DNA from: Pseudomonas sp. MM223
GTDB taxonomy: Bacteria; Pseudomonadota; Gammaproteobacteria; Pseudomonadales; Pseudomonadaceae
Assembly (NCBI GenBank): GCA_947090765.1
Contig: OX352322.1
Span: forward strand, 2,711,501-2,775,500
Direction of reading: 5' to 3'
Length of the DNA stretch: 64,000 nt
The notes beneath the pieces are model-generated. The model worked only from the letters and a program-made list of their open reading frames with translations. It was not told where the DNA came from and searched no databases. A program made the translations under genes and the position numbers. Below, in pieces: positions 36,444 to 45,922 of the stretch. How positions within the stretch are numbered: the first letter of the stretch is position 1; each line of letters opens with the position of its first letter.

Positions 36444-37373
36444 TCAATGCGCGCAGCGGCTGGTATCCCCTTGCTCCGCCGGGGCCTTTCGCGCCGCCGC
36501 CAGAATGGTCGCCAGCACAATCAACGCAGCCCCCGCTGCCATGCGCAGGCTCGGCTGGTCACCAAACAACCACCACGCGCCGATGATCGCGTACACCGGC
36601 TCCAGCGCGATGATCATGCCGGCGGTGCGCGCTTCCAGCCCTTCCAGGCTCTTGACGAACAGGAACTGCGACAGGCCGGTGCAGAACACACCCAGCAGCG
36701 CCAGGTTGACCCAGTCACTGCCCGCCAGGCTGGTGCTGCCCAGGTGGGTGAAGGCAAACGGCGCTACCAGCGCGGCCACCACCACGTTCTGCCAGAAGGC
36801 CACCTGCATGGCGTTCATGCTTGATGCATTGCGGCGGTTGGCCACGGTTAGCAGGGCGAACGCCAGGCCCGAGCCCAGGCCCCACAGCAGGCCGATGGTG
36901 CCTTTGTCGAGCAGGTCGAAAGTGGGGACTACCAACACCAGCCCGGCCGTGACCATCAGCAACAGCAAACCTTGCACCGCACCGATGCGCTGACCAAACA
37001 CGCCGCGCTCGATCATGGCAATGAACGCCGGGAAGCTGGCAAAGCCCAGGGTGGCCACTGCCACGCCGCCCACTTTTACAGCAATGAAGAAAGTGACCCA
37101 GTGGGTGGCCAAAAGAGCGCCGGTCAGGCCCAGCACCGGCAGGTTGCGCAGGGTCAGCGCATCAAGCAGGCGGGTGCCCTTGAGCCCGGCGACGAAGCCC
37201 AGGGCAATGAAGGCGAAAGTGGCGCGGCCGAAGGTGATGATGCTGGCGTCGGCGTCGATCAAGTGACCAAGAATGCCGGTCAGGCCGAACAGCACAGCAG
37301 CGATGTGTGCAACGAGCAGGGCGTTACGGTGGCCGGTGGCAGCACCGGCTACGGGGATTGAAGTCGCGATCAT
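36444..37373 (-). CDS. EamA/DMT-family transporter
   Basis: A 309-residue protein starting at 37373 with ten membrane helices. Typical blocks: AAVLFGLTGILGHLIDADAS, FGRATFAFIALGFVAG, and LEGLEARTAGMIIALEPVYA in the second EamA repeat. It is a probable exporter of unknown substrate and the third DMT gene in the window. It is monocistronic; the 37374-37667 gap upstream shows no gene and only an AT-rich TTATTTTTGTATAC stretch (near 37580). Confidence 0.82.
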   Translation of the reverse strand: MIATSIPVAGAATGHRNALLVAHIAAVLFGLTGILGHLIDADASIITFGRATFAFIALGFVAGLKGTRLLDALTLRNLPVLGLTGALLATHWVTFFIAVKVGGVAVATLGFASFPAFIAMIERGVFGQRIGAVQGLLLLMVTAGLVLVVPTFDLLDKGTIGLLWGLGSGLAFALLTVANRRNASSMNAMQVAFWQNVVVAALVAPFAFTHLGSTSLAGSDWVNLALLGVFCTGLSQFLFVKSLEGLEARTAGMIIALEPVYAIIGAWWLFGDQPSLRMAAGAALIVLATILAAARKAPAEQGDTSRCAH

Positions 37374-37667
37374 GGCAGTCAAGTCTTCACAATGTGGTGC
37401 GCGCAAACACTCCCGGCTGGCGCAGCACGGGTCTCTAATACTGGGAGTTTTATCGTTATGAGCCCGGACGAATTGCCGGTGCAAAAAGGCGCCACAGCGT
37501 TGGAATTGTGAAGCGAGGCTGTTTTACTCGCGGCTACCACGTCGGCCAGCCCACGGCGCGGGGCTGGTCGATGTGTGTATTATTTTTGTATACAGGGTTT
37601 TGCAGCCGATTGCGGGCGACGTGTGCTTGTCTGATCGCGACATCGACTGTTGCCTTGCAGCGCCGCG

Positions 37668-38261
37668 TCAGTCGTCGCCGTAGTTCATGATCGACAGCAG
37701 GCGTATGGGTACCTGCACCAGTTGCTCCGGGCCGTGCGGGGTTTCGCCGTCGAAGGTCAGGCTGTCGCCAGCGTGCAGGTGATAGAGCTGGTTACCATGG
37801 CGGTACACCAGTTCGCCCTCCAGCAAGTGGAGGAACTCGGTACCGGGGTGGGCGAAGGTGGGGAACTCTTCGCTGGCGTCGTCCATGCTCACCATATAGG
37901 CCTCGAAGTGCTTCTTCGGCCCCCTGGCGTGATTGAGCAAGTGGTAGGTGTGGCCCTTCTCGGTGCCGCGGCGCACCACTTCCAGACCTTCGCCGGCTTT
38001 CACCAGCAGGGCATTGCCGTCGGGCTGGTCATATTGGCTGAACAGCTTGGCCATCGGCATGCCCAGCACGTCGCACAAACGGCTGAGGGTGTCGAGGCTG
38101 GTGGACACCTGGGCGTTCTCGATCTTGCTCAGCATGCCTTGGCTGATGCCGGCGATGCGTGCCACATCGGCAAGCTTGAGGGACTGGGCCTGGCGCTGGC
38201 GCTTGATCTGCAGGCCCAGGTACTGCTCCAGGCGAAGGCGCGGTTCGGTTTCGGTCGACAT
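37668..38261 (-). CDS. XRE-family regulator with cupin domain
   Basis: A 197-residue regulator: an XRE helix-turn-helix (about 18-73, [20 protein letters not shown]) and a C-terminal cupin (about 110-190, [34 protein letters not shown]). Such PuuR-like proteins usually repress amine or amino-acid catabolic genes and sense a ligand through the cupin. It is divergent from the GS-III/GMA synthetase operon, and the shared 301-base region holds GAAA-N5-TTTC dyads at 38353 and 38507 as candidate operators. The latter overlaps the expected sigma-54 start site, a typical position for repression. Confidence 0.85.
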   Translation of the reverse strand: MSTETEPRLRLEQYLGLQIKRQRQAQSLKLADVARIAGISQGMLSKIENAQVSTSLDTLSRLCDVLGMPMAKLFSQYDQPDGNALLVKAGEGLEVVRRGTEKGHTYHLLNHARGPKKHFEAYMVSMDDASEEFPTFAHPGTEFLHLLEGELVYRHGNQLYHLHAGDSLTFDGETPHGPEQLVQVPIRLLSIMNYGDD

Positions 38262-38300
38262 CGAATGTCCTGCACGGTTTCAGTTCAAGAATAAAGTTTT

Positions 38301-38317
38301 CGCACTGGGAAAGTGCG
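38301..38317. promoter_or_regulatory. Candidate NtrC binding site
   Basis: CGCACTGGGAAAGTGCG contains GCAC-N7-GTGC, the half-site and spacing of NtrC enhancers, within the 7-base dyad TCGCACT/AGTGCGA. It lies about 190 bases upstream of the sigma-54 promoter at 38482, a normal enhancer distance. Confidence 0.5.
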
Positions 38318-38352
38318 AGATGCAGCTGCGTTGGCTGCTTCTTTCCTCGGGT

Positions 38353-38365
38353 GAAAACAAGTTTC
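38353..38365. promoter_or_regulatory. Candidate XRE operator 1
   Basis: GAAA-ACAAG-TTTC has the same arms and 5-base spacer as the stronger dyad at 38507-38523. It is located close to the XRE gene, so it may serve autoregulation. Confidence 0.35.
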
Positions 38366-38413
38366 CCATAAATAGAACAGAAAAACCTGCCTGGGTTTTG
38401 TGTAGTTTTTGCC

Positions 38414-38446
38414 GGCCTGTTCGCGGCGGTTCGGCGCGAACAGGCC
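38414..38446. repeat. 12-bp perfect hairpin in the promoter region
   Basis: GGCCTGTTCGCG and CGCGAACAGGCC pair perfectly around GCGGTTCGG, between the NtrC-like site and the sigma-54 promoter. It may be a REP unit or a terminator for leftward read-through. Confidence 0.5.
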
Positions 38447-38481
38447 AGATCAGGCAATACACAAGGGCACCCTGGACAAAC

Positions 38482-38498
38482 TTGGCAAGCACATTGCA
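38482..38498 (+). promoter_or_regulatory. Sigma-54 promoter of the glnT-glxBCD operon
   Basis: TTGGCAAGCACATTGCA matches the -24/-12 consensus TTGGCACG-N4-TTGCA at all but one fixed position, with the required 10 bases between GG and GC. The expected start is near 38509, about 54 bases before the first gene. Confidence 0.75.
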
Positions 38499-38506
38499 TT
38501 CCTGTG

Positions 38507-38523
38507 AGGAAAGTAAGTTTCCT
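38507..38523. promoter_or_regulatory. Candidate XRE operator 2 over the transcription start
   Basis: AGGAAA-GTAAG-TTTCCT is a perfect 6-base dyad with a 5-base spacer, located at the predicted +1 of the sigma-54 promoter. Repressor binding here would block initiation. Confidence 0.5.
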
Positions 38524-38562
38524 TTGCGGAATCATTACCCCTTGCCCAGGAGTGTTCAACCC

Positions 38563-39897
38563 ATGTTGCCAGCAGAAACCCAGCGCACCCTCGACCAACA
38601 CGGCATCAAGTACGTGCTGGCGCAATTCGTCGATATCCATGGCTCGGCGAAGACCAAATCGGTGCCGGTATCGGGCCTGAAGATGGTAGCCGAGGAGGGC
38701 GCCGGCTTTGCCGGGTTTGCCATCTGCGGCATGGGCATGGAACCGCACGGCCCGGACTTCATGGCCCGCGGCGACCTGTCGACACTGGTCCCGGTGCCAT
38801 GGCAGCCGGGCTACGGCAGGGTGGTGTGCGTGGGCCATGTCAACGGCCAGCCTTGGCCCTATGACACCCGCTATGTGTTGCAACAACAGGTGCAGCGTCT
38901 GGCCGACAAGGGCTGGACGTTGAACACCGGACTTGAGCCGGAGTTCAGCCTGTTCCGCCGCGACGAAGGCGGCAAGCTGCAACTGGTGGATGCCTCCGAC
39001 AACCTCGACAAGCCGTGCTACGACTACAAGGGCCTGTCGCGCTCGCGGCTGTTTCTCGAACGCCTGACCGAAGCGCTGCAACCGGTAGGTTTCGACATCT
39101 ATCAGATCGACCATGAAGACGCCAACGGCCAGTTCGAGATCAACTACACCTACAGCGACGCCATGGAGTCGGCTGACCGCTTCACCTTCTTCCGCATGGC
39201 CGCCGGCGAAATCGCCAACGACCTGGGGATGATCTGCTCGTTCATGCCCAAGCCCGACCCCAAGCGCGCTGGCAATGGCATGCACTTCCACCTGTCGCTG
39301 GCCAGCAGCACCAACAAGAACCTCTTCCACGACGCGTCCGACAGCAGCGGCATGGGCCTGTCGAAACTGGCCTACCACTTTGCCGCCGGCTTGATGGCCC
39401 ACGGCCCGGCGTTATGTGCCTTTGCGGCGCCAACGGTCAACTCCTACAAGCGGCTGGTGGTGGGGCGTTCCTTGTCGGGTTCGACCTGGGCCCCGGCCTT
39501 CGTCGCCTGGGGGGCAAACAACCGCTCGGCGATGGTTCGCATTCCTTATGGTCGCCTGGAGTTTCGCCTTCCGGACGCCGGTTGCAACCCCTACCTGGTC
39601 ACTGCGGCAATTATTGCCGCTGGCCTGGATGGCATCGACCGCCAGTTGGAACCGGGCGAGATGTGCAATGAAAACCTCTACAACCTGAGCCTTGAAGAAA
39701 TTGCCGCACGCGGCATCAAGACCCTGCCGCAGTCGCTGAAGGAGGCCGCCGACGCGCTCGAAGCCGACCCGTTGTTCCGCGAGGTACTGGGCGCCGAGAT
39801 CGTCGACGAGTTCATCAAGCTCAAGCGCATGGAGTGGGTGGAGTACTGCCGCCACGTCTCCGACTGGGAAATCCAGCGTTACACCGAGTTCTTCTGA
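38563..39897 (+). CDS. glnT: Type III glutamine synthetase / gamma-glutamylmethylamide synthetase
   Basis: A 444-residue enzyme (start 38563, AGGAG upstream) of the GlnT group. Glutamine synthetase motifs: [14 protein letters not shown] near the N-terminus, the metal-binding GLEPEFSLF and [16 protein letters not shown]/Glu-binding [10 protein letters not shown], and [34 protein letters not shown]. The same family includes gamma-glutamylmethylamide synthetase (GmaS), which joins methylamine to glutamate. The following three genes are those of GlxBCD or N-methylglutamate synthase MgsABC, so methylamine is a serious candidate substrate alongside ammonia. Sigma-54 promoter, NtrC-like site and XRE operator point to nitrogen control plus a specific inducer. 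Confidence 0.88.
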   Translation: MLPAETQRTLDQHGIKYVLAQFVDIHGSAKTKSVPVSGLKMVAEEGAGFAGFAICGMGMEPHGPDFMARGDLSTLVPVPWQPGYGRVVCVGHVNGQPWPYDTRYVLQQQVQRLADKGWTLNTGLEPEFSLFRRDEGGKLQLVDASDNLDKPCYDYKGLSRSRLFLERLTEALQPVGFDIYQIDHEDANGQFEINYTYSDAMESADRFTFFRMAAGEIANDLGMICSFMPKPDPKRAGNGMHFHLSLASSTNKNLFHDASDSSGMGLSKLAYHFAAGLMAHGPALCAFAAPTVNSYKRLVVGRSLSGSTWAPAFVAWGANNRSAMVRIPYGRLEFRLPDAGCNPYLVTAAIIAAGLDGIDRQLEPGEMCNENLYNLSLEEIAARGIKTLPQSLKEAADALEADPLFREVLGAEIVDEFIKLKRMEWVEYCRHVSDWEIQRYTEFF

Positions 39898-39964
39898 CCG
39901 CCCCCAATCCCCTGGGCGGCGCAACAAGAACGCGCTCGCCCACTGCCTAGTAAGGAGCATCACC

Positions 39965-40870
39965 ATGTGTGGAATCGTAGGTCTGTACCTGAAAAAGCCC
40001 GAGCTGGAAGCCCAGCTTGGCAAGCTCTTCGAACCCATGCTCGAAGCCATGACCGACCGTGGCCCGGACAGCGCCGGCTTTGCCATCTACGGCGACGAAG
40101 TGGCCGATGGCTGGGTCAAGCTGACCCTGCAAGCAACTAGCACAAGTTACCCCTGGGCCACCCTGATGGGGCAACTGGAAGGGCGGCTGGGCTGTTCGCT
40201 GGACTGGTTCCAGAACGCTAGCGCTGCGGTGCTCAAGGTGCATGCCGGCGAGGCAGCCGCCCGCCAGGCCCTGCAAGACCTGGCACCGGAGGTGCGCATC
40301 ATGAGCGCCGGGCAGAGCATCGAAATCCTCAAGGGCATGGGCTTGCCGGCAGAAATCTCCAGTCGCTTCGGTCTGGCCGGCATGAAGGGCAGCCACATCA
40401 TTGGCCACACCCGTATGGCCACCGAAAGCGCCGTGACCATGGAGGGCAGCCACCCGTTTTCCACCGGTGCCGACCTGTGCCTGGTGCACAACGGCTCGCT
40501 GTCCAACCACTTCCGCCTGCGCCAGGCGCTTAAGCGTGAAGGCATCAGCTTCGAAACCGACAACGACACCGAAGTGGCCGCCGGCTACCTGACCTGGCGC
40601 CTGCAGCAGGGCGACACCCTGGCCCAGGCCCTGGATGGCGCGCTGGAAGACCTGGACGGTTTCTTCACCTTTGCCATCGGTACCCGCAACGGCTTTGCCG
40701 TGATCCGCGACCCGATCGCCTGCAAGCCGGCGGTGCTCGCCGAGACCGAAGACTATGTGGCCATGGCTTCGGAATACCAGGCACTGGCCGGCCTGCCAGG
40801 TATCGAGCACGCCAAGGTCTGGGAACCGGCCCCGGCCACGCTGTACGTCTGGGAGCGCGAAAGCGCCTGA
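39965..40870 (+). CDS. glxB: Class II glutamine amidotransferase, GlxB/MgsA type
   Basis: A 301-residue protein starting MCGIVGLY, where Cys2 becomes the N-terminal nucleophile. Further class II motifs are TDRGPDSAGFAIYGD, IGHTRMATESAVT, and VHNGSLSNHFRLR. It corresponds to the amidotransferase domain of glutamate synthase encoded as a separate subunit. It releases ammonia, or hydrolyses gamma-glutamylmethylamide, for the FMN subunit GlxD. It is second in the operon, 67 bases after glnT. Confidence 0.88.
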   Translation: MCGIVGLYLKKPELEAQLGKLFEPMLEAMTDRGPDSAGFAIYGDEVADGWVKLTLQATSTSYPWATLMGQLEGRLGCSLDWFQNASAAVLKVHAGEAAARQALQDLAPEVRIMSAGQSIEILKGMGLPAEISSRFGLAGMKGSHIIGHTRMATESAVTMEGSHPFSTGADLCLVHNGSLSNHFRLRQALKREGISFETDNDTEVAAGYLTWRLQQGDTLAQALDGALEDLDGFFTFAIGTRNGFAVIRDPIACKPAVLAETEDYVAMASEYQALAGLPGIEHAKVWEPAPATLYVWERESA

Positions 40871-40897
40871 CCTGCCACCGAACCTCTGGAGAACCTT

Positions 40898-41572
40898 ATG
40901 AAAACGATCGACCTTTCCAGCACTTCGGTGCGTGTGCTCAACCAGTCCCTGCACGGTGAGGTGCAGGACCCTGAATGGCGGGTGACCCACCCCGATGGTA
41001 AGCACAACCTGGCCGTGGGCATCAACGCCGCCGTGGCGGTGGATATCGAGGGCCACGCCGGCTACTACTGCGCCGGCATGAACCAGCAGGCCAGTGTGAC
41101 GGTGCATGGCAACGTGGGTGTGGGCGTGGCCGAGAACATGATGTCTGGCTCGGTGCGGGTCAAGGGCAGTGCCTCCCAGGCCGCTGGCGCCACCGCCCAC
41201 GGTGGGCTGCTGGTGATCGAGGGTGACGCCGGTGCCCGTTGCGGCATTTCCATGAAGGGCGTGGACATCGTGGTGGGCGGCAGCATCGGCCACATGAGCT
41301 GCTTTATGGGCCAGGCCGGGCGCCTGGTGGTGTGTGGCGACGCTGGCGATGCGTTGGGCGACTCGCTGTACGAGGTGCAGATCTACGTCAAAGGCTCGGT
41401 GCAGTCGCTGGGCTCGGACTGCATCGAGAAAGAGATGCGTGCCGAGCACCTGCAAGAGTTGCAAGAACTGCTGAACAAGGCAGGTTTGGACCACAAGGCC
41501 GCTGATTTCAAACGCTACGGCTCGGCCCGCCAGCTGTACAACTTCAAAGTCGACAACGCCAGCGCGTACTGA
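40898..41572 (+). CDS. glxC: Glutamate synthase alpha-helix-like (GXGXG) subunit, GlxC/MgsB type
   Basis: A 224-residue protein made of the right-handed beta-helix GXGXG domain of glutamate synthase. Repeated turns can be seen: GNVGVGVAENMMSGSVRVKG, GGLLVIEGDAGARCGISMKG, VVGGSIGHMSCFMGQAG, VVCGDAGDALGDSLY. The domain is structural and links the amidotransferase to the synthase. It is 27 bases from glxB and 15 bases before glxD. Separate GXGXG subunits occur in the glxBCD and mgsABC clusters. Confidence 0.87.
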   Translation: MKTIDLSSTSVRVLNQSLHGEVQDPEWRVTHPDGKHNLAVGINAAVAVDIEGHAGYYCAGMNQQASVTVHGNVGVGVAENMMSGSVRVKGSASQAAGATAHGGLLVIEGDAGARCGISMKGVDIVVGGSIGHMSCFMGQAGRLVVCGDAGDALGDSLYEVQIYVKGSVQSLGSDCIEKEMRAEHLQELQELLNKAGLDHKAADFKRYGSARQLYNFKVDNASAY

Positions 41573-41587
41573 TCCAGGAGCATTCCC

Positions 41588-42913
41588 ATGAGCGAACAAT
41601 TCCCCCCGGTACTGCGTGAGTCGGCCACCTTCGATCGCCTGACCATCCAGGAAATCCAGCGTGCCGCCGAAACCGGTATCTACGACATTCGCGGTGGTGG
41701 CACCAAGCGCCGTGTGCCGCACTTCGACGACCTGCTGCTGCTGGGCGCCAGCGTGTCGCGCTACCCCTTGGAAGGCTACCGCGAGAAGTGCGGCACCGAC
41801 GTGGTGCTGGGCAACCGGTTTGCGAAAAAGCCGATCCACCTGAAAATCCCGGTGACCATCGCCGGCATGAGCTTTGGCGCGCTGTCGGCCAATGCCAAGG
41901 AAGCGCTGGGCCGGGGCGCGACCATTGCCGGCACCAGCACCACCACCGGTGACGGCGGCATGACCCCGGAAGAGCGCGGCCAGTCGCAGCATCTGGTGTA
42001 TCAGTACCTGCCATCGCGCTACGGCATGAACCCCGACGACCTGCGCAAGGCCGACGCCATCGAGATCGTCCTCGGCCAGGGCGCCAAACCGGGCGGTGGC
42101 GGCATGCTGCTGGGCATGAAGGTGACCGAGCGGGTGGCCGGCATGCGCACCTTGCCGATCGGCGTCGACCAGCGCAGTGCCTGCCGCCACCCGGACTGGA
42201 CCGGCCCGGATGACCTGGCGATCAAGATTGCCGAAATCCGCGAGATCACCGACTGGGAAAAACCCATCTACGTGAAGATCGGCGCCAGCCGCCCGTACTA
42301 CGACGTCAAGCTGGCGGTAAAAGCCGGTGCGGATGTGATCGTGCTCGACGGCATGCAAGGCGGTACCGCAGCAACTCAGGAAGTGTTTATCGAACACGTC
42401 GGCATCCCGATTCTGCCGGCCATCCCGCAGGCGGTACAGGCGCTTCAGGAAATGGGCATGCACCGCAAGGTGCAACTGATCGTCTCGGGCGGTATCCGCA
42501 ACGGTGCCGACGTGGCCAAGGCCATGGCCCTGGGGGCAGATGCGGTGGCCATCGGCACGGCGGCGCTGATCGCCCTGGGTGACAACCACCCGCGGCTGGA
42601 CAGCGAGCTGAAGAAGATTGGCTCGGCCGCAGGTTTCTATGACGACTGGCAGAACGGCCGCGACCCGGCCGGCATCACCACCCAGGACCCGGAGCTGGCC
42701 AAGCGGCTGAACCCGGAAGAGGCGGGGCGCCGGCTGGCCAACTACCTGCGCGTGCTGGTGCTGGAGGCGCAGACCATGGCGCGGGCATGTGGCAAGTCGC
42801 ACCTGCACAACCTGGACCCGGAGGACCTGGTGGCGCTGACCGTGGAAGCGGCGGCGATGGCACGGGTGCCGTTGGCGGGGACTGCCTGGGTGCCGGGGCA
42901 GGCGCAGTACTGA
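41588..42913 (+). CDS. glxD: FMN-dependent glutamate synthase subunit, GlxD/MgsC type
   Basis: A 441-residue TIM-barrel flavoprotein corresponding to the FMN domain of glutamate synthase. Blocks include IPVTIAGMSFGALSANAKEA, GTSTTTGDGGMTPEERG, IKIGAS-type KIGASRPYYDVKLAVKAGAD, DGMQGGTAATQEVFIEHVGI and GGIRNGADVAKAMALGADAV. In the glx/mgs systems it transfers ammonia or methylamine to 2-oxoglutarate, giving glutamate or N-methylglutamate. The C-terminus carries a short Cys segment (RACGKSHLHNL) but no full Fe-S cluster set was counted. It is the last gene before a REP. Confidence 0.87.
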   Translation: MSEQFPPVLRESATFDRLTIQEIQRAAETGIYDIRGGGTKRRVPHFDDLLLLGASVSRYPLEGYREKCGTDVVLGNRFAKKPIHLKIPVTIAGMSFGALSANAKEALGRGATIAGTSTTTGDGGMTPEERGQSQHLVYQYLPSRYGMNPDDLRKADAIEIVLGQGAKPGGGGMLLGMKVTERVAGMRTLPIGVDQRSACRHPDWTGPDDLAIKIAEIREITDWEKPIYVKIGASRPYYDVKLAVKAGADVIVLDGMQGGTAATQEVFIEHVGIPILPAIPQAVQALQEMGMHRKVQLIVSGGIRNGADVAKAMALGADAVAIGTAALIALGDNHPRLDSELKKIGSAAGFYDDWQNGRDPAGITTQDPELAKRLNPEEAGRRLANYLRVLVLEAQTMARACGKSHLHNLDPEDLVALTVEAAAMARVPLAGTAWVPGQAQY

Positions 42914-42922
42914 TTTGATCGT

Positions 42923-43045
42923 TGGGGGCCGCTTTGCGGCCCTTTCGCGGTGCAAGGCCGCTCCTACAGGGACCGCATTGCCTGAGCCTGGCGCGGTCCT
43001 TGTAGGAGCGGCCTTGTGCCGCGAATGGGCTGCAAGGCAGCCCCA
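42923..43045. repeat. Paired REP element
   Basis: GGGGCCGCTTTGCGGCCCTT (42924 on), then TGCAAGGCCGCTCCTACAGG, mirrored by TGTAGGAGCGGCCTTGTGCC (43001 on) and ending GGGCTGCAAGGCAGCCCC. It lies between glxD and amt, so read-through from the operon could be reduced here. Confidence 0.85.
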
Positions 43046-43078
43046 AGGGCACCTGACCATTCACACAGGAGTGACTCC

Positions 43079-44384
43079 ATGAAGCACCTCACCCTCGCTG
43101 TAATGTTGTTAGCCCTGGCCACCCAGGCCACTGCCGCCGAAACCACCCTGGACACCGGCAACACCGCCTGGATGATCTGCGCCGCGATGTTCGTGCTGAT
43201 GATGTGCATCCCGGGCCTGGCGCTGTTCTATGGCGGCATGGTGCGGGCAAAGAACTTCCTCTCCGTGTTCACCCAGCTGTTCGCCGTGGCTGGCGTGATC
43301 GGCATCCTCTGGGTGCTGTTCGGTTACAGCCTGGTGGTCGATACCACCGGGATGGTCGAGGGCCAGCTCACCTTCAACAGTTTCATCGGCGGGCTGGACA
43401 AGGCACTGATGCTGGATATTGGCCATGACAGCTTGGTCGGCACCATCCCCGAAGGCGTGTTTGCGGTATTCCAGCTGACGTTTGCCATCATCACCCCGGC
43501 GCTGATTGCCGGCGGTTTTGCCGAGCGCATGAAGTTCAGTGCTTCGTTGCTGTTCATGGCGGCGTGGTTCGTGCTGGTGTACGCGCCAATCGCCCATATG
43601 GTGTGGGGCGGGCCGGGGGCGTTGATGGTCAACTGGGGCGTGCTGGACTTCGCCGGCGGTACTGCGGTGCATATCAACTCTGGCGTGGCTGCCTTGGCTG
43701 CGGCATTGATGCTGGGCAAGCGCAAGGGCTACCCGCAGGTGGCCATGCCGCCGCATAACCTCGGCTTTACCCTGGTGGGTGCAGGGTTGCTGTGGGTGGG
43801 CTGGTTCGGCTTCAACGTGGGGTCGGGGCTGGCGGCCAATGAAGGGGCGGGGGTGGTAATGCTGGCGACCATGGTGGCGGCTTGTGCCGGGATCGTGGGC
43901 TGGTTGCTGACCGAGAAGGTGATGCATGGTCGGCCGACTGCCCTTGGGGCTGCGTCGGGCGCGTTGGCTGGGCTGGTGGGTATCACACCGGCTTGCGCGT
44001 TTGTCGGGCCGTTGGGGGCGGTGGTGATCGGTTTGCTGACGGGGGCCATCTGCTTCTTTGCGGTCACTCGGCTTAAGCAGGCGCTGGGATATGACGACAG
44101 CCTCGATGTATTCGGGTTGCATGGTGTTGGCGGGATGGTCGGCGCGGTGCTGACTGGGGTGTTCGCAGCGCCATCGCTGGGGGGCTATGTAGAGGGTGTA
44201 TCGCCCATCGGGCAGGCGCTGGTGCAACTGAAGGGAGTGGCGTTCACCTTTGTTTACTGCTTCGTGGTGAGCCTGGGCGATTCTCGGGGCGATCAAGCTG
44301 ACTGTCGGGCTGCGGGCCAGTCGGGAGGAGGAAGAGCAAGGGCTGGACCTGGCGGAGCACAATGAGCGGGCTTACAACCTCTGA
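43079..44384 (+). pseudogene. amtB: Ammonium transporter Amt, C-terminal frameshift
   Basis: A precursor with a cleaved signal (LTLAVMLLALATQATAAETT) and eleven membrane helices of the Amt family: NTAWMICAAMFVLMMCIPGL, FYGGMVRAKNFLSVF, AGGFAERMKFSASLLF, and DDSLDVFGLHGVGGMVGAVL with the twin-His pore residues. After FVYCFVVSLG the frame shifts: one extra G in CCTGGGCGATT (44275-44277) moves translation into a 26-residue wrong tail ending at 44365, whereas the restored frame reads AILGAIKLTVGLRASREEEE to a TGA at 44384. Only the last helix and cytoplasmic tail, the GlnK-binding part, are affected. It would import ammonium (or methylammonium) for the glnT/glx genes. Confidence 0.82.
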
Positions 44385-44399
44385 TTGATATGTTGCCAG

Positions 44400-44502
44400 C
44401 ACCGGCCCTATCGCCGGCAAGCCAGCTCCCACAGGAACACCACAGGCCTGGGGCACGTGGGTACTTGTGGGAGCTGGCTTGCCGGCGATAGGGCCGGTAC
44501 AG
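44400..44502. repeat. Paired REP element
   Basis: CACCGGCCCTATCGCCGGCA (44400 on) mirrored by CGGCGATAGGGCCGGTAC ending near 44501, between convergent amt and permease genes. Confidence 0.85.
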
Positions 44503-44508
44503 GTTGAA

Positions 44509-45922
44509 TCAGTGCCCCATGGCCAACTTGGCACTCGTCTGCCGGCGACGGTAGGCACTGTCACGGCTGGCCAGCCACCAGTACAGCGGCGAGGTAATCG
44601 CCAGCCCCACCAGCCACGAAAGGTCAGCCCCGTTGATGTGCTCGGAAATCGGCCCGACATACAGCGGCGTGTTCATGAACGGGATCTGAACCACGATACC
44701 CACCGCATAAGCGATCAGCGCCTGCGGGTTGTAACGGCCGTAGATTCCGCCGTCGACCTGGAAGATCGACTGGATGTCGTAGTCACCCTTGTGAATGGCA
44801 TAGAAGTCGATCAGGTTGATCGCCGTCCACGGCACCAGCACCACCAGCAGCACCAGCACCATGTCGACGAAGTGGCCGATGAAGTCTGCCGAGGCGAACA
44901 CCGCCACCACGCAGCAGGCCGAGAGCACGATCAGCGACAGCACGGCACGGCTTTTGGCGGTGGGGATCCAGCGGTAGGCGAAGGTTTGCACCAGGGTGAT
45001 GATCGAAAGTACTGCGCCGTACAGGTTCAGGGCGTTATGGCTGATTACGCTGAGCAGGAACAGCACCAGCATGATCGGGCCCAGGGTGCCGGTGGCCAGC
45101 TTCACCGCATCCATTGTATCCATGCCGGCCGGGATCGCCAGCACAGCCACGGCGCCGAAGATGAACGACAGGCTCGAACCCAGGGCAGAGCCGAGGTAGG
45201 TGGTCCAGAACGTCGAGCTCGACTTTCACATCCGCCGGCAGGTAGCGGGAGTAGTCCGACACATAGGGCGCAAAGGCGATCTGCCACAGCGCCGCCAGCG
45301 ATACGGTGGCCAGCCAGCCGGCCAGGTTGAAGCTGCCACGGGTGAGGAAGTCGTCGCTTTGCACGTGGGTGAAGATGTAGCCGAAGCCGACCACGATGCC
45401 AATGCCCAGCACCCAGGTGCCGATACGGTTGAGCACGTGGATAAAGCGGTAGCCGATGATGCCGATGATGCCCGAACCCAGCGCACCGATGACGATGCCC
45501 ACCGGTACTGGCACGGTGTCTACCACGCCATGCAGCGACTTGCCGGCAAGCACGATGTTGGAGGCAAAAAAGCCGATGTACATGACGCCGGCGATCACCA
45601 CCACCAGCAGTGCGCCAAGGGTGCCGAACTGTGCGCGGCTCTGGATCATCTGCGGGATGCCCATTTGCGGGCCCTGGGCCGAATGCAGTGCCATCAGCAC
45701 CCCGCCGACCAGGTGGCCGACCAGGATGGCGACGATGCCCCATATCAGGTTCAGGTGGAACAACTGCACGCCCAGCGCGCCGGTGACGATGGGCAACGGC
45801 GCAATATTGCCGCCGAACCACAGTGTGAACAGATCCCTTACCTTTCCATGGCGGTCTTGCGGGGGCACGTAGCCGATTGTGTGTTTTTCTATCAGGGGTG
45901 CCGAATTGGCTGCACTGGTCAT
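44509..45922 (-). pseudogene. NCS1-family permease (cytosine permease-like), frameshifted
   Basis: The gene starts at 45922 (MTSAANSAPLIEKHTIGYVP) and gives the first half of an NCS1 nucleobase/cation symporter: LFTLWFGGNIAPLPIVTGAL, GIPQMIQSRAQFGTLGALL, FAPYVSDYSRYLPADVKVE. The frame then turns to nonsense; the second half (LAIPAGMDTMDAVKLATG, ISHNALNLYGAVLSII, DGGIYGRYNPQALIAYA) is open in the +1 frame to a stop at 44509. A single extra base in CGAGCTCGA (45214-45222) explains it; without it KVESTFWTTYLGSAL follows smoothly. The repaired protein of about 470 residues is a close paralogue of the permease at 57750. Substrate would be a nucleobase-like N-heterocycle. Confidence 0.8.

Noticed and set aside
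39947..43060. A 1037-codon open frame on the minus strand across glnT-glxBCD
   Set aside because: It is antisense to four well-supported genes, has low-complexity His/Arg/Gln/Val-rich composition typical of GC-rich shadow frames, and no recognisable domain.
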